Assembly (NCBI RefSeq): GCF_026262505.1
Contig: NC_067206.1
Coordinates: 186,001 to 250,000, forward strand
Reading direction: 5' to 3'
Length of the DNA: 64,000 nucleotides
From: Trichomonas vaginalis G3
Lineage: Eukaryota > Parabasalia > Trichomonadida > Trichomonadidae
The notes beneath the pieces were generated by a model, which was not told where the DNA came from, ran no database searches, and saw nothing but the letters and a program-made list of their open reading frames with translations. Below are positions 52,120 to 61,929 of the stretch, piece after piece (the first letter of the stretch is position 1; the number at the start of each line of letters is the position of its first letter). A program made the position numbers and the translations under genes.

Positions 52120-53215
52120 TTTAGAAGAATTTTCTTATTCTTTCTGGCATATTTTTGTCTTTCCAGTACTCCCGCTCTAATGGTCCCAGATGTGTTGGCT
52201 TCGACTCTCTCAAGTTCTTAGATGGTATAACATCTTCAACGCCTCCTTCATATCTACTTTATAAGTGTCATCGTTTATGTTATAGCCAAGTATTTCAATA
52301 ACCACTCCTCGCTTTGCTTCGTCAATGGTTTCAGCAAGTTTGCCATTACTACTTTCAACTAATTTATGACGAGGGTAAAATGCTATGGAGTCGTCAGCAG
52401 CTTTTATAAGATATCCATTACCTTGCGTAGAGTCTACGATATAATAGTTTCTACTTAACCTTAAACGTTTCTTTGTCAACGGTTTGTCGTCAAGAACTAC
52501 ACGAACTTTTGTACCAGGAATGAGGGTAAATTGTGTTGAATTTATGATATTTTGTGTTTGGCTTCGTTTCTTTTGTATATACTTTTCTTCTTGTTGTTGT
52601 GTCATTGAATTTGGTGTATGTCCTGTTGTAGAATGTGTTGAGGAATTATATACTTCGAGAAAATGTTTCATTGTTTCTTCGGTAAAGTCTCGCTCTTGGT
52701 TTAAATCTCTGAGCGTTCTTATGAAGCGGTTTATGATGCCAAGTATGTTATGGTTATGGTCTTCAGTAGTGTAGTGAGTTATGTTATGCTTAATGAGAAA
52801 TTCTGTGATTTCATTACTGAGGTATGCACTGTCTTGGTCCTGATGTTAAAGTACTTGGGCTATGTTCTGCTACAAACTTTTGTAAAACTCTTAACACTTC
52901 ACGAGTTCCTTTATTTTTCATTGGATATGCATATGCTTTACGAGTGTTAACATTTATGAAGATGAGGAATGGTTTATGTCCTCCTTTTCTGCTTTGAATG
53001 AGAGTGTCAAATTGGTATGCGTCAGGAGTGTTGGAGTAAATTGGTAAAAAGTAGTCGTAAGGATTTATTTTTGTTTGATGTACAACATTTTTGTTAAAGA
53101 ACCTTTTCACTTCAGCTCTGTTAGTAAATCCCGAACTCTTTGCAGCTTCATTGAATTTCTTAAAAGACCTCCATGGATGTTGTTTCGAATACTTCTTTCA
53201 AGCTCATTTATGTAA
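52120..53215 (-). pseudogene. Maverick integrase (rve family), in pieces
   Basis: Fragments match the outer-element integrase at 62397-63356: a core region with INPYDYFLPIYSNTPDAYQ and KPFLIFINVNTRKAYAYP, and a C-terminal chromodomain-like part with PGTKVRVVLDDKPL. It is broken, at least three breaks. In the living family it inserts the element and makes the target duplication. Confidence 0.75.
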
Positions 53216-53226
53216 AGTTAAAGAGT

Positions 53227-55659
53227 TTAACCAACTCGTATCCAAGCGTGCATTGTTATATAAGGAGGCATATAATCTTTTCCATTACCTGCTGGGTCTG
53301 TAATACCAGCTACAACATGTGTATGATTTCCTGCAGTTCCACAGAAAATACCTGTGCTAACATCTTTGGGGTCATCTGAGATATCATATCTGTTCATTCC
53401 CTGTCTATTCGAACCCGCTGCAAGATTTATATAACCTCTTTTTGTTATTGAATGTGAATGGTTTCCTTCCACAGATGTTCTTCCACTGAACCTATGCATA
53501 TGTGAAGGAAGGTTTTCAATACCGATTTTCTTTGAACCTCCCATCTTCATTGACTGCGTATTAGTGTAGAATGGAAAACTGTCAACTATTTCATACCATC
53601 TACCACCAAATAAAGTGTTTGGATTTATTGGATTCATAGACGTATAAACAGCTCCTATAGGATATATTAAATCATATATGCTCATAACTCTATAAACATA
53701 TTCTAAAGAACTTATGTTATTAAATACCATTTGGAATGTATCTCCCGGATGAAATGTTGCATTTGTTCCACTTTTATAATGTAATGTTAGTTCAATAGAA
53801 TTATCCAAGAAAAATTCAAAAGTTTCTGGTTGAAGACCTCTAATAAATTCAAATGGAGTTGTTGGTTCACCATTTATAATTTCTGTTGTAAATGTCATTG
53901 TATCTGGTTTCGAAAATTTCTTTATTAGTTCTGCATCCACATAAGTTTTGTCAGCTTTCTTATCTAACATTGCGGGTAGTTCATATGCTTCAAAGTTTCT
54001 GGCATGATCTTCGGTATTCCTGCAACTCTTATCTAAATTGTTAAGAGTATCTTTTACGCTTGTGCTTGGATTCTCTAAAGGTGCACTTGAACCAAGGTCA
54101 AAGTTCAATATTATGTCGTCTGCTCTAACAGTAGTGAAGGATTTATGTGTATGGTTCTTGTCGGCTTTCTTATCTAACATTGCGGGTAGTTCATATGCTT
54201 CAAAGTTTCTGGCATGATCTTCGGTATTCCTGCAACTCTTATCTAAATTGTTAAGAGTATCTTTTACGCTTGTGCTTGGATTCTCTAAAGGTGCACTTGA
54301 ACCAAGGTCAAAGTTCAATATTATGTCGTCTGCTCTAACAGTAGTGAAGGATTTATGTGTATGGTTCTTGTCGGCTTTCTTATCTAACATTGCGGGTAGT
54401 TCATATGCTTCAAAGTTTCTGGCATGATCTTCGGTATTCCTGCAACTCTTATCTAAATTGTTAAGAGTATCTTTTACGCTTGTGCTTGGATTCTCTAAAG
54501 GTGCACTTGAACCAAGGTCAAAGTTCAATATTATGTCGTCTGCTCTAACAGTAGTGAAGGATTTATGTGTATGGTTCTTGTCAGCTTTCTTATCTAACAT
54601 TGCGGGTAGTTCATATGCTTCAAAGTTTCTGGCATGATCTTCGGTATTCCTGCAACTCTTATCTAAATTGTTAAGAGTATCTTTTACGCTTGTGCTTGGA
54701 TTCTCTAAAGGTGCACTTGAACCAAGGTCAAAGTTCAATATTATGTCGTCTGCTCTAACAGTAGTGAAGGATTTATGTGTATGGTTCTTGTCGGCTTTAC
54801 TGTCTAATGTAGCTTGAAGTTCATTTATATCGGAGATGTTGTGTTTATGAGATTTCAAAACTTTGTTCATTGCTTCAAGTTCAACTTTGTCAACTTTACT
54901 TTTAATAGCATCTTCAAACGTTATTTTTGACTTAACTCTCAAAGTAAATCTTGGTTCAACTAATACACCGTTAACATTGAAAGTAGAGGCATAAATTTCA
55001 CCGGTATAACCAAATGCTTCTGGTGCTTTAGCTACATCATACTGTACAGTACAGCTTATGTCATAACCTTTAGCACGAATGTATTTATATCTTCTTTCAT
55101 TGGGGTCTTCCGTCTTCACTTCTTCAGTTCGTGTTAAATATCCATGGTAGTCCGTTATAATCTGTTCGTCTGAAGTTATATAATGAACGTGGTTCTTGTC
55201 CGCTTTACTATTTAATGTAGCTTGAAGTTCATTTATATCGGAGATATTGTGTTTATGTTCTTTATCTGCTTTTTCGGCTAATTTCTCTTCTATCTCATTT
55301 ATTTCAAGTTCATGCCTACCACCACCTCCCGAAGAAGTATTTTTCTTCAGCTCTTGAAGAACGTCCACTTTGCCATCTTTGGTGTCAATAATGAGACTTT
55401 GTGTTAAAATCTTTCCTGTCTTAATGGATGTTTGTAAAACTTCTTCTTCACCGTGTTCGGGGTCATGGTCGTCATCATATCTTGTGAAATCAGAGATGTT
55501 GTCATACATTAAGCATATCTGTCTCAAAAGTTCTGCTATTTGAAACTGGAACGAAAGATATACAGAACTTTCATCATCTCCTAAAGTCAAGTCTGCTTTC
55601 TTAACTATTTCTTGAATGTATGCAATGAGAACAGAGTACCTTGGAAAATATTCGAACAA
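53227..55659 (-). CDS. Phage-collar-type fibre protein with repeated shaft
   Basis: An 810-codon frame. Shaft repeats of KADKNHTHNISDINELQATL type are followed by four 70-residue repeats and a C-terminal domain with YPIGAVYTSMNPINP, LFGGRWYEI, ENLPSHMHRFSG and two GNHxH words, ending in MPPYITMHAWIRVG. This is the tail-collar/fibre-tip layout of bacteriophages. It probably forms a trimeric fibre. The outer element has a relative split at 38718-62400. Confidence 0.8.
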   Translation of the reverse strand: MFEYFPRYSVLIAYIQEIVKKADLTLGDDESSVYLSFQFQIAELLRQICLMYDNISDFTRYDDDHDPEHGEEEVLQTSIKTGKILTQSLIIDTKDGKVDVLQELKKNTSSGGGGRHELEINEIEEKLAEKADKEHKHNISDINELQATLNSKADKNHVHYITSDEQIITDYHGYLTRTEEVKTEDPNERRYKYIRAKGYDISCTVQYDVAKAPEAFGYTGEIYASTFNVNGVLVEPRFTLRVKSKITFEDAIKSKVDKVELEAMNKVLKSHKHNISDINELQATLDSKADKNHTHKSFTTVRADDIILNFDLGSSAPLENPSTSVKDTLNNLDKSCRNTEDHARNFEAYELPAMLDKKADKNHTHKSFTTVRADDIILNFDLGSSAPLENPSTSVKDTLNNLDKSCRNTEDHARNFEAYELPAMLDKKADKNHTHKSFTTVRADDIILNFDLGSSAPLENPSTSVKDTLNNLDKSCRNTEDHARNFEAYELPAMLDKKADKNHTHKSFTTVRADDIILNFDLGSSAPLENPSTSVKDTLNNLDKSCRNTEDHARNFEAYELPAMLDKKADKTYVDAELIKKFSKPDTMTFTTEIINGEPTTPFEFIRGLQPETFEFFLDNSIELTLHYKSGTNATFHPGDTFQMVFNNISSLEYVYRVMSIYDLIYPIGAVYTSMNPINPNTLFGGRWYEIVDSFPFYTNTQSMKMGGSKKIGIENLPSHMHRFSGRTSVEGNHSHSITKRGYINLAAGSNRQGMNRYDISDDPKDVSTGIFCGTAGNHTHVVAGITDPAGNGKDYMPPYITMHAWIRVG
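53951..54790. repeat. Four 210-bp tandem repeats in the fibre gene
   Basis: Exactly 4 x 210 bp, copies starting at 53951, 54161, 54371 and 54581. They are near identical at the DNA level (one silent A/G difference seen), pointing to a recent expansion. Each encodes 70 residues. Confidence 0.95.
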
Positions 55660-56842
55660 TATTTCATTAGCTGTTGGTTTTGGTGGTTCTCTGGAGTTTC
55701 TGTTGTTTCAGTTCCTTCTGTAGGTTCTGTTGGAGTTTCTGCATCTCTTGACTTCAATGCTCTTGCTCTCAAAGACCTAAATGTTAGAGCACCGGGTTTT
55801 ACAAAGGACTTTATAAATGCTTTAATAGTTCCTGGTAAGTTATTGTTAGCATTAAGTAAGTTCCTTATGCTTCCATCATGTACGTCCATAGCACTATGTA
55901 AAAAATCTATACTTTTCTTGTAGTCAGCAATAGACTGACTGTGATTTTTTAAAGATTTGTCAATACCTTTAAGCCAATCTTCATGCATGTCTGATACTGA
56001 GCCAAGAATATCATTTGCTTCCTTTAGTGTATTTTGTGCTTTCGTAAAGTATCCAATCCCGTACGTGCATTGTTTGCTATACGTCTTACAGTATCTATTT
56101 GACTCCTTGTTTCTTGCATCCAACCAGATAAAGTTTTAATAGTATCCGAACCATTTGAAATGAAGTTCAAAGCATTTTTAACGTCATCTAAAGCTTCTTC
56201 ACCAAGTACTGCCCATATCTTTCCGATTTGGTATTGAAGAACTCCATATGAAGCAGCTGTTAAACCAGTATTTATAAGGTCCCATATCCATGATTTAGCA
56301 GTTTTTCCATCCTTTCCATCCTTTCCATCCAAACCGTTTTCGCCTTGAGGTCCTTGTATTCCTTGTATTCCTTGTATTCCTTGTATTCCTTGTGGTCCTT
56401 GTGGTCCAGTGTCACCCTTCTCTCCTTTCAGTTCATCTTTATGTTCGTTATAATATTCTAATGTCATAAGGTGTACATCGTTACTGCTACCAGCAACGCC
56501 AAGAATTTGTTTCTCATTCATGACTAAATTCTTTAGGCATTTAATGTTGTCGTCAAATCGAAAGCTCTTTAACAATTCAATGAGAACATTCAGTACTTTC
56601 ACTAAAGAGGCATCTACTGTTGAATTTATATATTGCACCGTTCCATCATTTATGATAGGAACTTTACTTATTGTAATGAATGGGTCATAAGTGTTAAAAG
56701 TATCGAAATCAATGACTTTTTTAGTTTTTCCATCGTCAATGACTAAATCATTGCCTTCAATGGTTAAAGTTGAGTTTTCGTTTACTAGTTCATGTGCTCT
56801 TCTTGCTTCATTTGTTTCATACGCATATGCAGCAATAGTCAT
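55660..56842 (-). pseudogene. Collagen-like and helical upstream part of the fibre locus, broken
   Basis: Contains a short Gly-X-Y collagen run (GPQGPQGIQGIQG and following, then GKDGKDGK) after about 140 residues, then a coiled helical region. The locus lies directly upstream of the fibre frame and may once have belonged with it. Broken, about two breaks. Confidence 0.65.
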
Positions 56843-56859
56843 ATTTTAATGAGAATAAA
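56843..56859. promoter_or_regulatory. 17-bp divergent promoter
   Basis: ATTTTAATGAGAATAAA separates the collagen-like and penton-like starts; each side reads as T-rich leader followed by the start. Confidence 0.5.
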
Positions 56860-57624
56860 ATGTTGTTCTATTTGCAAAGTACAGACCCAAACGAATACGG
56901 GACAGTAAAGCTACAAACAAACTTAGGTCTTCAGAATGAAGCGCTTGCTTTCAGAGTTGTTGACTTCAATACTATCGCAACTTTTGTCATAACAGATGAA
57001 ACAGATTTCATAGAGATTGAAATAGATGACAAAAGAAGTTTTATAACATTTCCTAACAGAGCAGAGTATAGAATAGATAAAATTGCTGGAGTCATAGATA
57101 CTCTCATAAATGAAGAAACTATTGACAACATAGATGTCGAACTCTCTTCTGAGGGAACATTGAAGTTCAGTAGCAAGAAAGAGTTCAAGATAACACGAAT
57201 GAGTCATAGAGTACAACTTCTTTTGGGAGCATACCATATGACATTTCCTTTGAAAAGTGTTGACAAAACGATTGAGATGAAATCTGTTCCATACGTATGT
57301 TATGGTAATTGTTTGTACATTGAGTCTAAAATAGCTAATGTCACAGGTATTTCAGGAGTTAATAGTAAAGGTTCAGTAGAATATAAATCCTTCTGTTATG
57401 CAGTCAATTCAATGTTCATTCCAAACGTTCCTGTCATAGCAACTCATTTAGGTAAATGGGTTCGCATTAGTCCTCATAATTTGAAAGACATGCAATTCAG
57501 ACTAGTTGACTTTCAGGGCGAGCCTGTAGAACTGAAGGCACCAGTGCGAATGACTGTTGAAGTTGACTTTTTAGAAAATATTAAATGCAACAGCTTACAA
57601 GAGAACTCAGAGCTAAAAATATAA
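56860..57624 (+). CDS. Penton-like minor capsid protein candidate
   Basis: A 254-residue beta-rich protein. The end, FRLVDFQGEPVELKAPVRM followed by TVEVDF, is the pattern seen at the C-terminus of Polinton and virophage penton proteins, and the length fits a single jelly-roll. The start follows a TTTTAATGAGAATAAA leader. Looks whole. Confidence 0.65.
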   Translation: MLFYLQSTDPNEYGTVKLQTNLGLQNEALAFRVVDFNTIATFVITDETDFIEIEIDDKRSFITFPNRAEYRIDKIAGVIDTLINEETIDNIDVELSSEGTLKFSSKKEFKITRMSHRVQLLLGAYHMTFPLKSVDKTIEMKSVPYVCYGNCLYIESKIANVTGISGVNSKGSVEYKSFCYAVNSMFIPNVPVIATHLGKWVRISPHNLKDMQFRLVDFQGEPVELKAPVRMTVEVDFLENIKCNSLQENSELKI

Positions 57625-57824
57625 AGTATGAATGTTATGTATTAGGTCATGAACTTTGGTTGTTGCTGTTTGATGAAACAAATGAATTAGTTATGTCAGT
57701 CAAGAGAACAGAAAAATATTGTGTTAGTGAAAACTGCACCAAGTCAATAAGATTAGGTTTGCATTATGAAGATGAGTTCGATACTGTTGAAGAAGTTTTG
57801 GATAGATACTATAAGTTGCTTTAA
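57585..57824 (+). CDS. Small protein overlapping the penton-like gene
   Basis: 79 residues, acidic C-terminus, no known motif. It overlaps its neighbours by 40 bp and 4 bp, showing tight packing. Function unknown. Confidence 0.5.
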   Translation: MQQLTRELRAKNIKYECYVLGHELWLLLFDETNELVMSVKRTEKYCVSENCTKSIRLGLHYEDEFDTVEEVLDRYYKLL

Positions 57825-58432
57825 TTTACTAAAACATATTTCAAACAAAGTTTATAGTCAGTAGATAGTTTTGTATACTCGTTCGAATATTTATACTTAA
57901 ACTCAACTCCTGAGTACCTGGTTTCAATGATGCGGATGTTACCTATTTTCATGAATGGTGGCGTTTGACCACAGCATTCGATTTCAGGGTCGAGATAGTC
58001 AATGACACATTGTTTCCCTGTTATTCGTGAGATAACATTTTCAAGGTCCTCCTTTGTTAGAATTATTTGGTTCTTGCTTATAAGATTTGTCAAAAGCTTC
58101 TTATCGTCTTTGAGTAAAATTGTTTGGTATAACTGAAGAAGGTAATGGTCTACGTTATCTGAAGGATTTGTTTGAACATTTGTGTAAGGGTTGTCGTTGG
58201 CTTCTCTTGAAAGAATTTGGTCCAGTGGTGGATACTCTAACTTAACATCTGATGTAGCGTTAGCGTTTGAAGCTGTGTTTAAATTCACGGATTTCAGCTC
58301 TGGTTCTGGCTCTTTCAAACACTCCGAACTATAGTTCTTTATGACAATATTGTTTGTCGTTCGTGAGTCAACATTTGATGTTGGTTCAATTGGAACATTA
58401 ACGGCACCAGCTAAGATGGATTTGCTTCTCAT
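57821..58432 (-). CDS. 203-residue Maverick protein, unknown
   Basis: A disordered, asparagine/serine-rich N-terminal half and a folded alpha/beta C-terminal half with several cysteines (ECCGQTPPF). No motif recognised. Divergent from 58458 with a short shared leader. Looks whole. Confidence 0.55.
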   Translation of the reverse strand: MRSKSILAGAVNVPIEPTSNVDSRTTNNIVIKNYSSECLKEPEPELKSVNLNTASNANATSDVKLEYPPLDQILSREANDNPYTNVQTNPSDNVDHYLLQLYQTILLKDDKKLLTNLISKNQIILTKEDLENVISRITGKQCVIDYLDPEIECCGQTPPFMKIGNIRIIETRYSGVEFKYKYSNEYTKLSTDYKLCLKYVLVN

Positions 58433-58457
58433 TTCATATAGAATAAAAACCTTTTAT
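58433..58457. promoter_or_regulatory. 25-bp divergent promoter
   Basis: TTCATATAGAATAAAAACC with TTTTAT on each strand, the same leader type as in the other divergent pairs. Confidence 0.45.
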
Positions 58458-58859
58458 ATGTATGAAATGAACAATATACTCGACAAGGGTTTGAATGTAA
58501 AGCTAACGAATGAAAATATTGTTGAATTCACTGAGACAGGTGCTGTGTATAAAGATGTAGAACTACTGAACAAAAGAGCTAAGGGAAGAAGCAGGAACAT
58601 GAACAAAGGGTGGAAGCCTATAAAAATTTATGTCAATGATGGCTCAGGAGGTTCAAACATAAAGTATGCAGAAAGTTATAGAGTTTATGCTCTCAAAGGT
58701 GAAAAGCCTTCATTTAAGAACAGCTATTCTAACGCATATCCTCAAAAGCTAACGGATGGGGAAGTGGATGATATGAATGACAGCAAAAATATTAACAGAA
58801 ATGGCGACAGAGATGCATGGAATTTGTTTACCATCAGTCAATTGAAGGTTAAACTTTAA
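58458..58859 (+). CDS. 133-residue Maverick protein, unknown
   Basis: A basic and asparagine-rich protein with GSGGSNIKYAESYRVYAL in the middle. No protease motif is visible. Its end meets the ATPase gene end to end. Looks whole. Confidence 0.5.
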   Translation: MYEMNNILDKGLNVKLTNENIVEFTETGAVYKDVELLNKRAKGRSRNMNKGWKPIKIYVNDGSGGSNIKYAESYRVYALKGEKPSFKNSYSNAYPQKLTDGEVDDMNDSKNINRNGDRDAWNLFTISQLKVKL

Positions 58860-59739
58860 AACAATGTTGGTCGTTCCCATGGAATATTTTTGACTTTAAT
58901 GGTATTAGTCATGATATGAATCTCAAGGTATGAACGAGGAGAGATGAGAGACTTATATGCTTCCCAAATTTCTTCAAAAGGTAATGTTATACCTGACTGT
59001 TTCCAAATGAGTTCAATATCATAACGTGAGAAACCTTGAAAGATAACGAAGTCAGTTATGAGACGTTTTATGTTTAAAGCAAAAAACGCCATGTTTGCAT
59101 AAGTATTGCTACAGTTAAATGGTAATGTCTGACTTTAGTTATGATGTTAGCTAATGGTGAGTCAGGCTTTGACACTAAACCTTTTCCGGCGAAGTCGTCA
59201 CAAACGAGCAGAGTGTTTGAAGGATACTTTTTGAAGGGGTATTTTGAAAGTTTTGACAGAATGTAGTTTGTAAGTCGTTTCATATCGTAAACTCCTGAGT
59301 ACTGACGTAAGTGGTGTTTGTCAATAATTCTTTCCATCTCTTCTGAAGTCTTTTGCATTCCTGACTGTATAAACTCTACGATGGCATAATATTTCTCTTA
59401 CGTCGAATGTAACGTTGAAGAAATTCAATGAGTTCACTGTCTGGAACTTTAACGACAGATGCTTGAACTTTACATAAATGTTTTCGCTGTTGAGTCCATA
59501 GAGTCTGAAGTTGCTGATATAATGATTTGGTCATAGTAAGAGTCGTTTCCTAAACGCTCTGTTATGAGTATATGACGAATGAGGTTGAATGTCTTTCCTG
59601 ACCCCATCTTTCCACAATAGAAATACACACCATTTGAACAGAACTCATAGTCCTTACTGAAAGGAAGAATAAGAGAAGAGTTAAGTTTGTCTGTAGTTTC
59701 ATTCATGTCTTCATCTACGTCATGTATTAAATGCTTCAT
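58856..59739 (-). pseudogene. FtsK/HerA-type packaging ATPase (A32-like), in pieces
   Basis: Walker A GKMGSGKT and Walker B LLVCDDF are visible, with an arginine-rich sensor region after it, as in the genome-packaging ATPases of Mavericks and related viruses. The gene is broken, about two to three breaks. Confidence 0.8.
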
Positions 59740-59755
59740 TTTATCTCCATTAAAA
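59740..59755. promoter_or_regulatory. 16-bp divergent promoter
   Basis: TTTATCTCCATTAAAA between the ATPase and virion-like starts, the shortest of the divergent spacers. Confidence 0.5.
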
Positions 59756-60637
59756 ATGCAAGTCAGAAATATTCAGAACATAGCACCGAGTCTAACTGAC
59801 AAGAGTATAAAGATATACTATGAACACGTTATGATGAAACCAACCAAAATTCAAGAAAGTCAGTATACTTATGAATATCCAAGACACTGGGTAGAGTATG
59901 TAGGAGGTGAGAAAGCTATTGAAATAAGACAAGTTAGAAGTATTCCAGCAGGAAGAACAATATTATTGAAGAACTTTAATGTTTTGAGATATAATGATGA
60001 AACAAAGAAGCAAGATAGTTTCCCTGTTGCTGTGTATGTGAACTTAGATACAGGAGATGACATGAAAGTTTTTAATACAAAGCTTCAAACGGTAGTGAGA
60101 GAACAACTGACTGCGGAAGGACATCCATTACCTTCAGAAGTTACCATAGCATATAATTTTGAAACAAATGCAATAGATTTTAAAGTCATCTCTGCAAAGA
60201 AGTCAGGATTTACATTTAATGAAGCAGATGTATATTCGAATGAAAACTTCAAAGCTATTGCATGGTTAGATAATGACGATTGCTTTAAGAAAATATTTAA
60301 ATACAGTGACTCAACGATGTCAATAGATGACCTTCGTGGAATGTTACCATCGACGTTTACAGTAGAAGGTTCAGCAGGATTGCTTACAAGATTGTCAATT
60401 GGTGGTATTTGGTCTCGTGAGAACATTGTTATAAAATCCAGTATAAGTGAATTTGCTGAAGAATCTATATTATGTCTTTCAAACTACATGTATTCGCCGC
60501 CGAAGCATTATAGTATAACAAACTTTGTCAGTAAGTTTAACATAAGACTTGTCGAACCTTCTTCAATGAAAGATGTTGTGCTACCTAAAGACGGAAAGGA
60601 TGGACTCATTATTGAGATGATTTTAATAGCATATTAA
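59756..60637 (+). CDS. Virion-like protein, paralogue family member
   Basis: A 293-residue beta-rich protein with YPRHWVEYVGGEKAIEI near the start and GIWSRENIVIKSSISEF towards the end. It aligns by eye with 43898-44755 and 37851-38699. The start is at the ATG after the TTTTATCTCC leader. Looks whole. Confidence 0.7.
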   Translation: MQVRNIQNIAPSLTDKSIKIYYEHVMMKPTKIQESQYTYEYPRHWVEYVGGEKAIEIRQVRSIPAGRTILLKNFNVLRYNDETKKQDSFPVAVYVNLDTGDDMKVFNTKLQTVVREQLTAEGHPLPSEVTIAYNFETNAIDFKVISAKKSGFTFNEADVYSNENFKAIAWLDNDDCFKKIFKYSDSTMSIDDLRGMLPSTFTVEGSAGLLTRLSIGGIWSRENIVIKSSISEFAEESILCLSNYMYSPPKHYSITNFVSKFNIRLVEPSSMKDVVLPKDGKDGLIIEMILIAY

Positions 60638-60775
60638 ATGAGCTTGTTCTTGAAGGTCGTTCATGATGAAATAACTGTTGTAGAAGATGTTAGCAATTGT
60701 TCAGACATTTTGAAGCGTATAGATGATATAAGAAAGAAGTTAATAGACCGCAAAGCGGTGAGGGCGAAGCCGTGA
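60638..60775 (+). CDS. 45-residue protein, tightly downstream
   Basis: The ATG follows the stop of 59756-60637 directly. Acidic/basic helix (ILKRIDDIRKKLI). Likely translated with its neighbour. Function unknown. Confidence 0.4.
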   Translation: MSLFLKVVHDEITVVEDVSNCSDILKRIDDIRKKLIDRKAVRAKP

Positions 60776-60859
60776 GAATGTTTATGTTTCATTGACTTTC
60801 TCCAGTAACGAGAACTTTTATGAGATAATATTGAAGAGAGATGATTTTAATATGGGTAA

Positions 60860-61378
60860 ATGGTAGCTTGGGCAGCTTTAGGCGCAATGGGAACAAAAGC
60901 ATTAGCATTTGGAGCAAAAGCACTTGGAGCTTATGACGCAGTAAATAAAATGAGTGGAGGAAGGGTTTCAAAGACATTAGATGCAAATAAAGGAAAGATT
61001 GGAGGCTGGGTTGCAAAGAAGTTAAGATTAAATAAAATAGGGCTCATAAATAAAGCATCCAATTTGGTTGCGACTGAGTCAGAAAATGCTTTAGGAAAGG
61101 ACGATGAGTTTGCAAAACACGCAAAAGACTTTAATGACCAGATGAAAGGTGAAACAATGCATTTAAATAGAGTCGATGGAACTCTTCTCCACCAGGTTTT
61201 CCGTATGGTCCCTATGGAATGTATGGAAACCCTTACGAAAGACCATTTGACCCATTGACTGGTGGAAGTAACTGGTATCATTACGGACGAAGAAGAAAGA
61301 CAGTCAAGTTGGAGACAGACGTGAAGAAAGCAACTAAAAAGAAACCAAGGAAGAGAGTGAGGAATAAAATATTTCATT
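60860..61378 (+). pseudogene. Amphipathic basic virion-like protein, broken
   Basis: Alanine/glycine-rich helix at the start (AALGAMGTKALAFGAKALGA), then a basic region and a lysine-rich end, reminiscent of capsid-internal proteins. Broken about once; the last codons reach into the right terminal repeat. Confidence 0.5.
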
Positions 61379-61929
61379 AGTTTTATTTTTACTGAAAATT
61401 TTTATTTTTATGTAAATGACAGAACAAAAGCAACTCATTCGAATTCCACAGTATAACAAACATACATTTAAACATTTATTCTTCCTTCCTGAGCATAACA
61501 TGTTCTTTCAAATACATCCGAGACCAGTTGACTTTTCATTGACTGTTTATAAAGATAGAAATAGTTATATCATTAAACCATACGATGACGAAGGTAAGTT
61601 ATGTAAATTGTACGTTAAGAAGTTAGAGAAAGTTTATGGCTTCAAGTATGACTACAATAGGGTTAACACTGATGATGAAGATATTGAGGAAAATTTATGA
61701 GAACATTAGTGAAGTCGTTAGTGAGAACGTTTATTTTTTACATTAGTGAGTTCGTTAGTGAGGTGAAGTGGTTGGTGACTTTGTAAATATTTAAGATTAA
61801 ATTAGTGTTGTCGTTTGTATTGTAAAATATACGTTAACGGTTTTGTAAATATTTAAAGTTATGTTGGGTAAGGTTATGTTGAATAAGGTGGAACGCAGTG
61901 CCGCCGTACCCAACACTTGTATACTAACT
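61356..61929. repeat. Right terminal inverted repeat, 574 bp
   Basis: Reverse complement of 40198-40771, same length, ending AACT next to TTTAA. Confidence 0.92.
61416..61700 (+). CDS. 94-residue protein in the terminal repeat, right copy
   Basis: Same product as 40427-40711. It reads towards the right end of the inner element after a TTTTTATTTTTATG leader. Unknown function. Confidence 0.75.
   Translation: MTEQKQLIRIPQYNKHTFKHLFFLPEHNMFFQIHPRPVDFSLTVYKDRNSYIIKPYDDEGKLCKLYVKKLEKVYGFKYDYNRVNTDDEDIEENL

Larger units (their letters stand above)
40198..61929. mobile_element. Inner Maverick/Polinton, 21.7 kb, nested in the outer one
   Basis: Bounded by 574-bp inverted repeats that start AGTTAGTATACAAGTG, with TTTAA on both sides. 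It carries the Maverick core: protein-primed polymerase B, integrase, packaging ATPase, capsid-like and penton-like genes, plus fibre, KilA-N and GIY-YIG genes. No adenovirus-type protease was recognised. Several genes are in pieces, about a dozen or more breaks overall, so this copy is not intact. The equal-length, apparently identical ends suggest a recent insertion. Confidence 0.92.

Noticed and set aside
52120-53215. LTR retrotransposon, because of an rve integrase
   Set aside because: No reverse transcriptase, gag or LTR nearby; the setting with pPolB and packaging ATPase is that of a Maverick.
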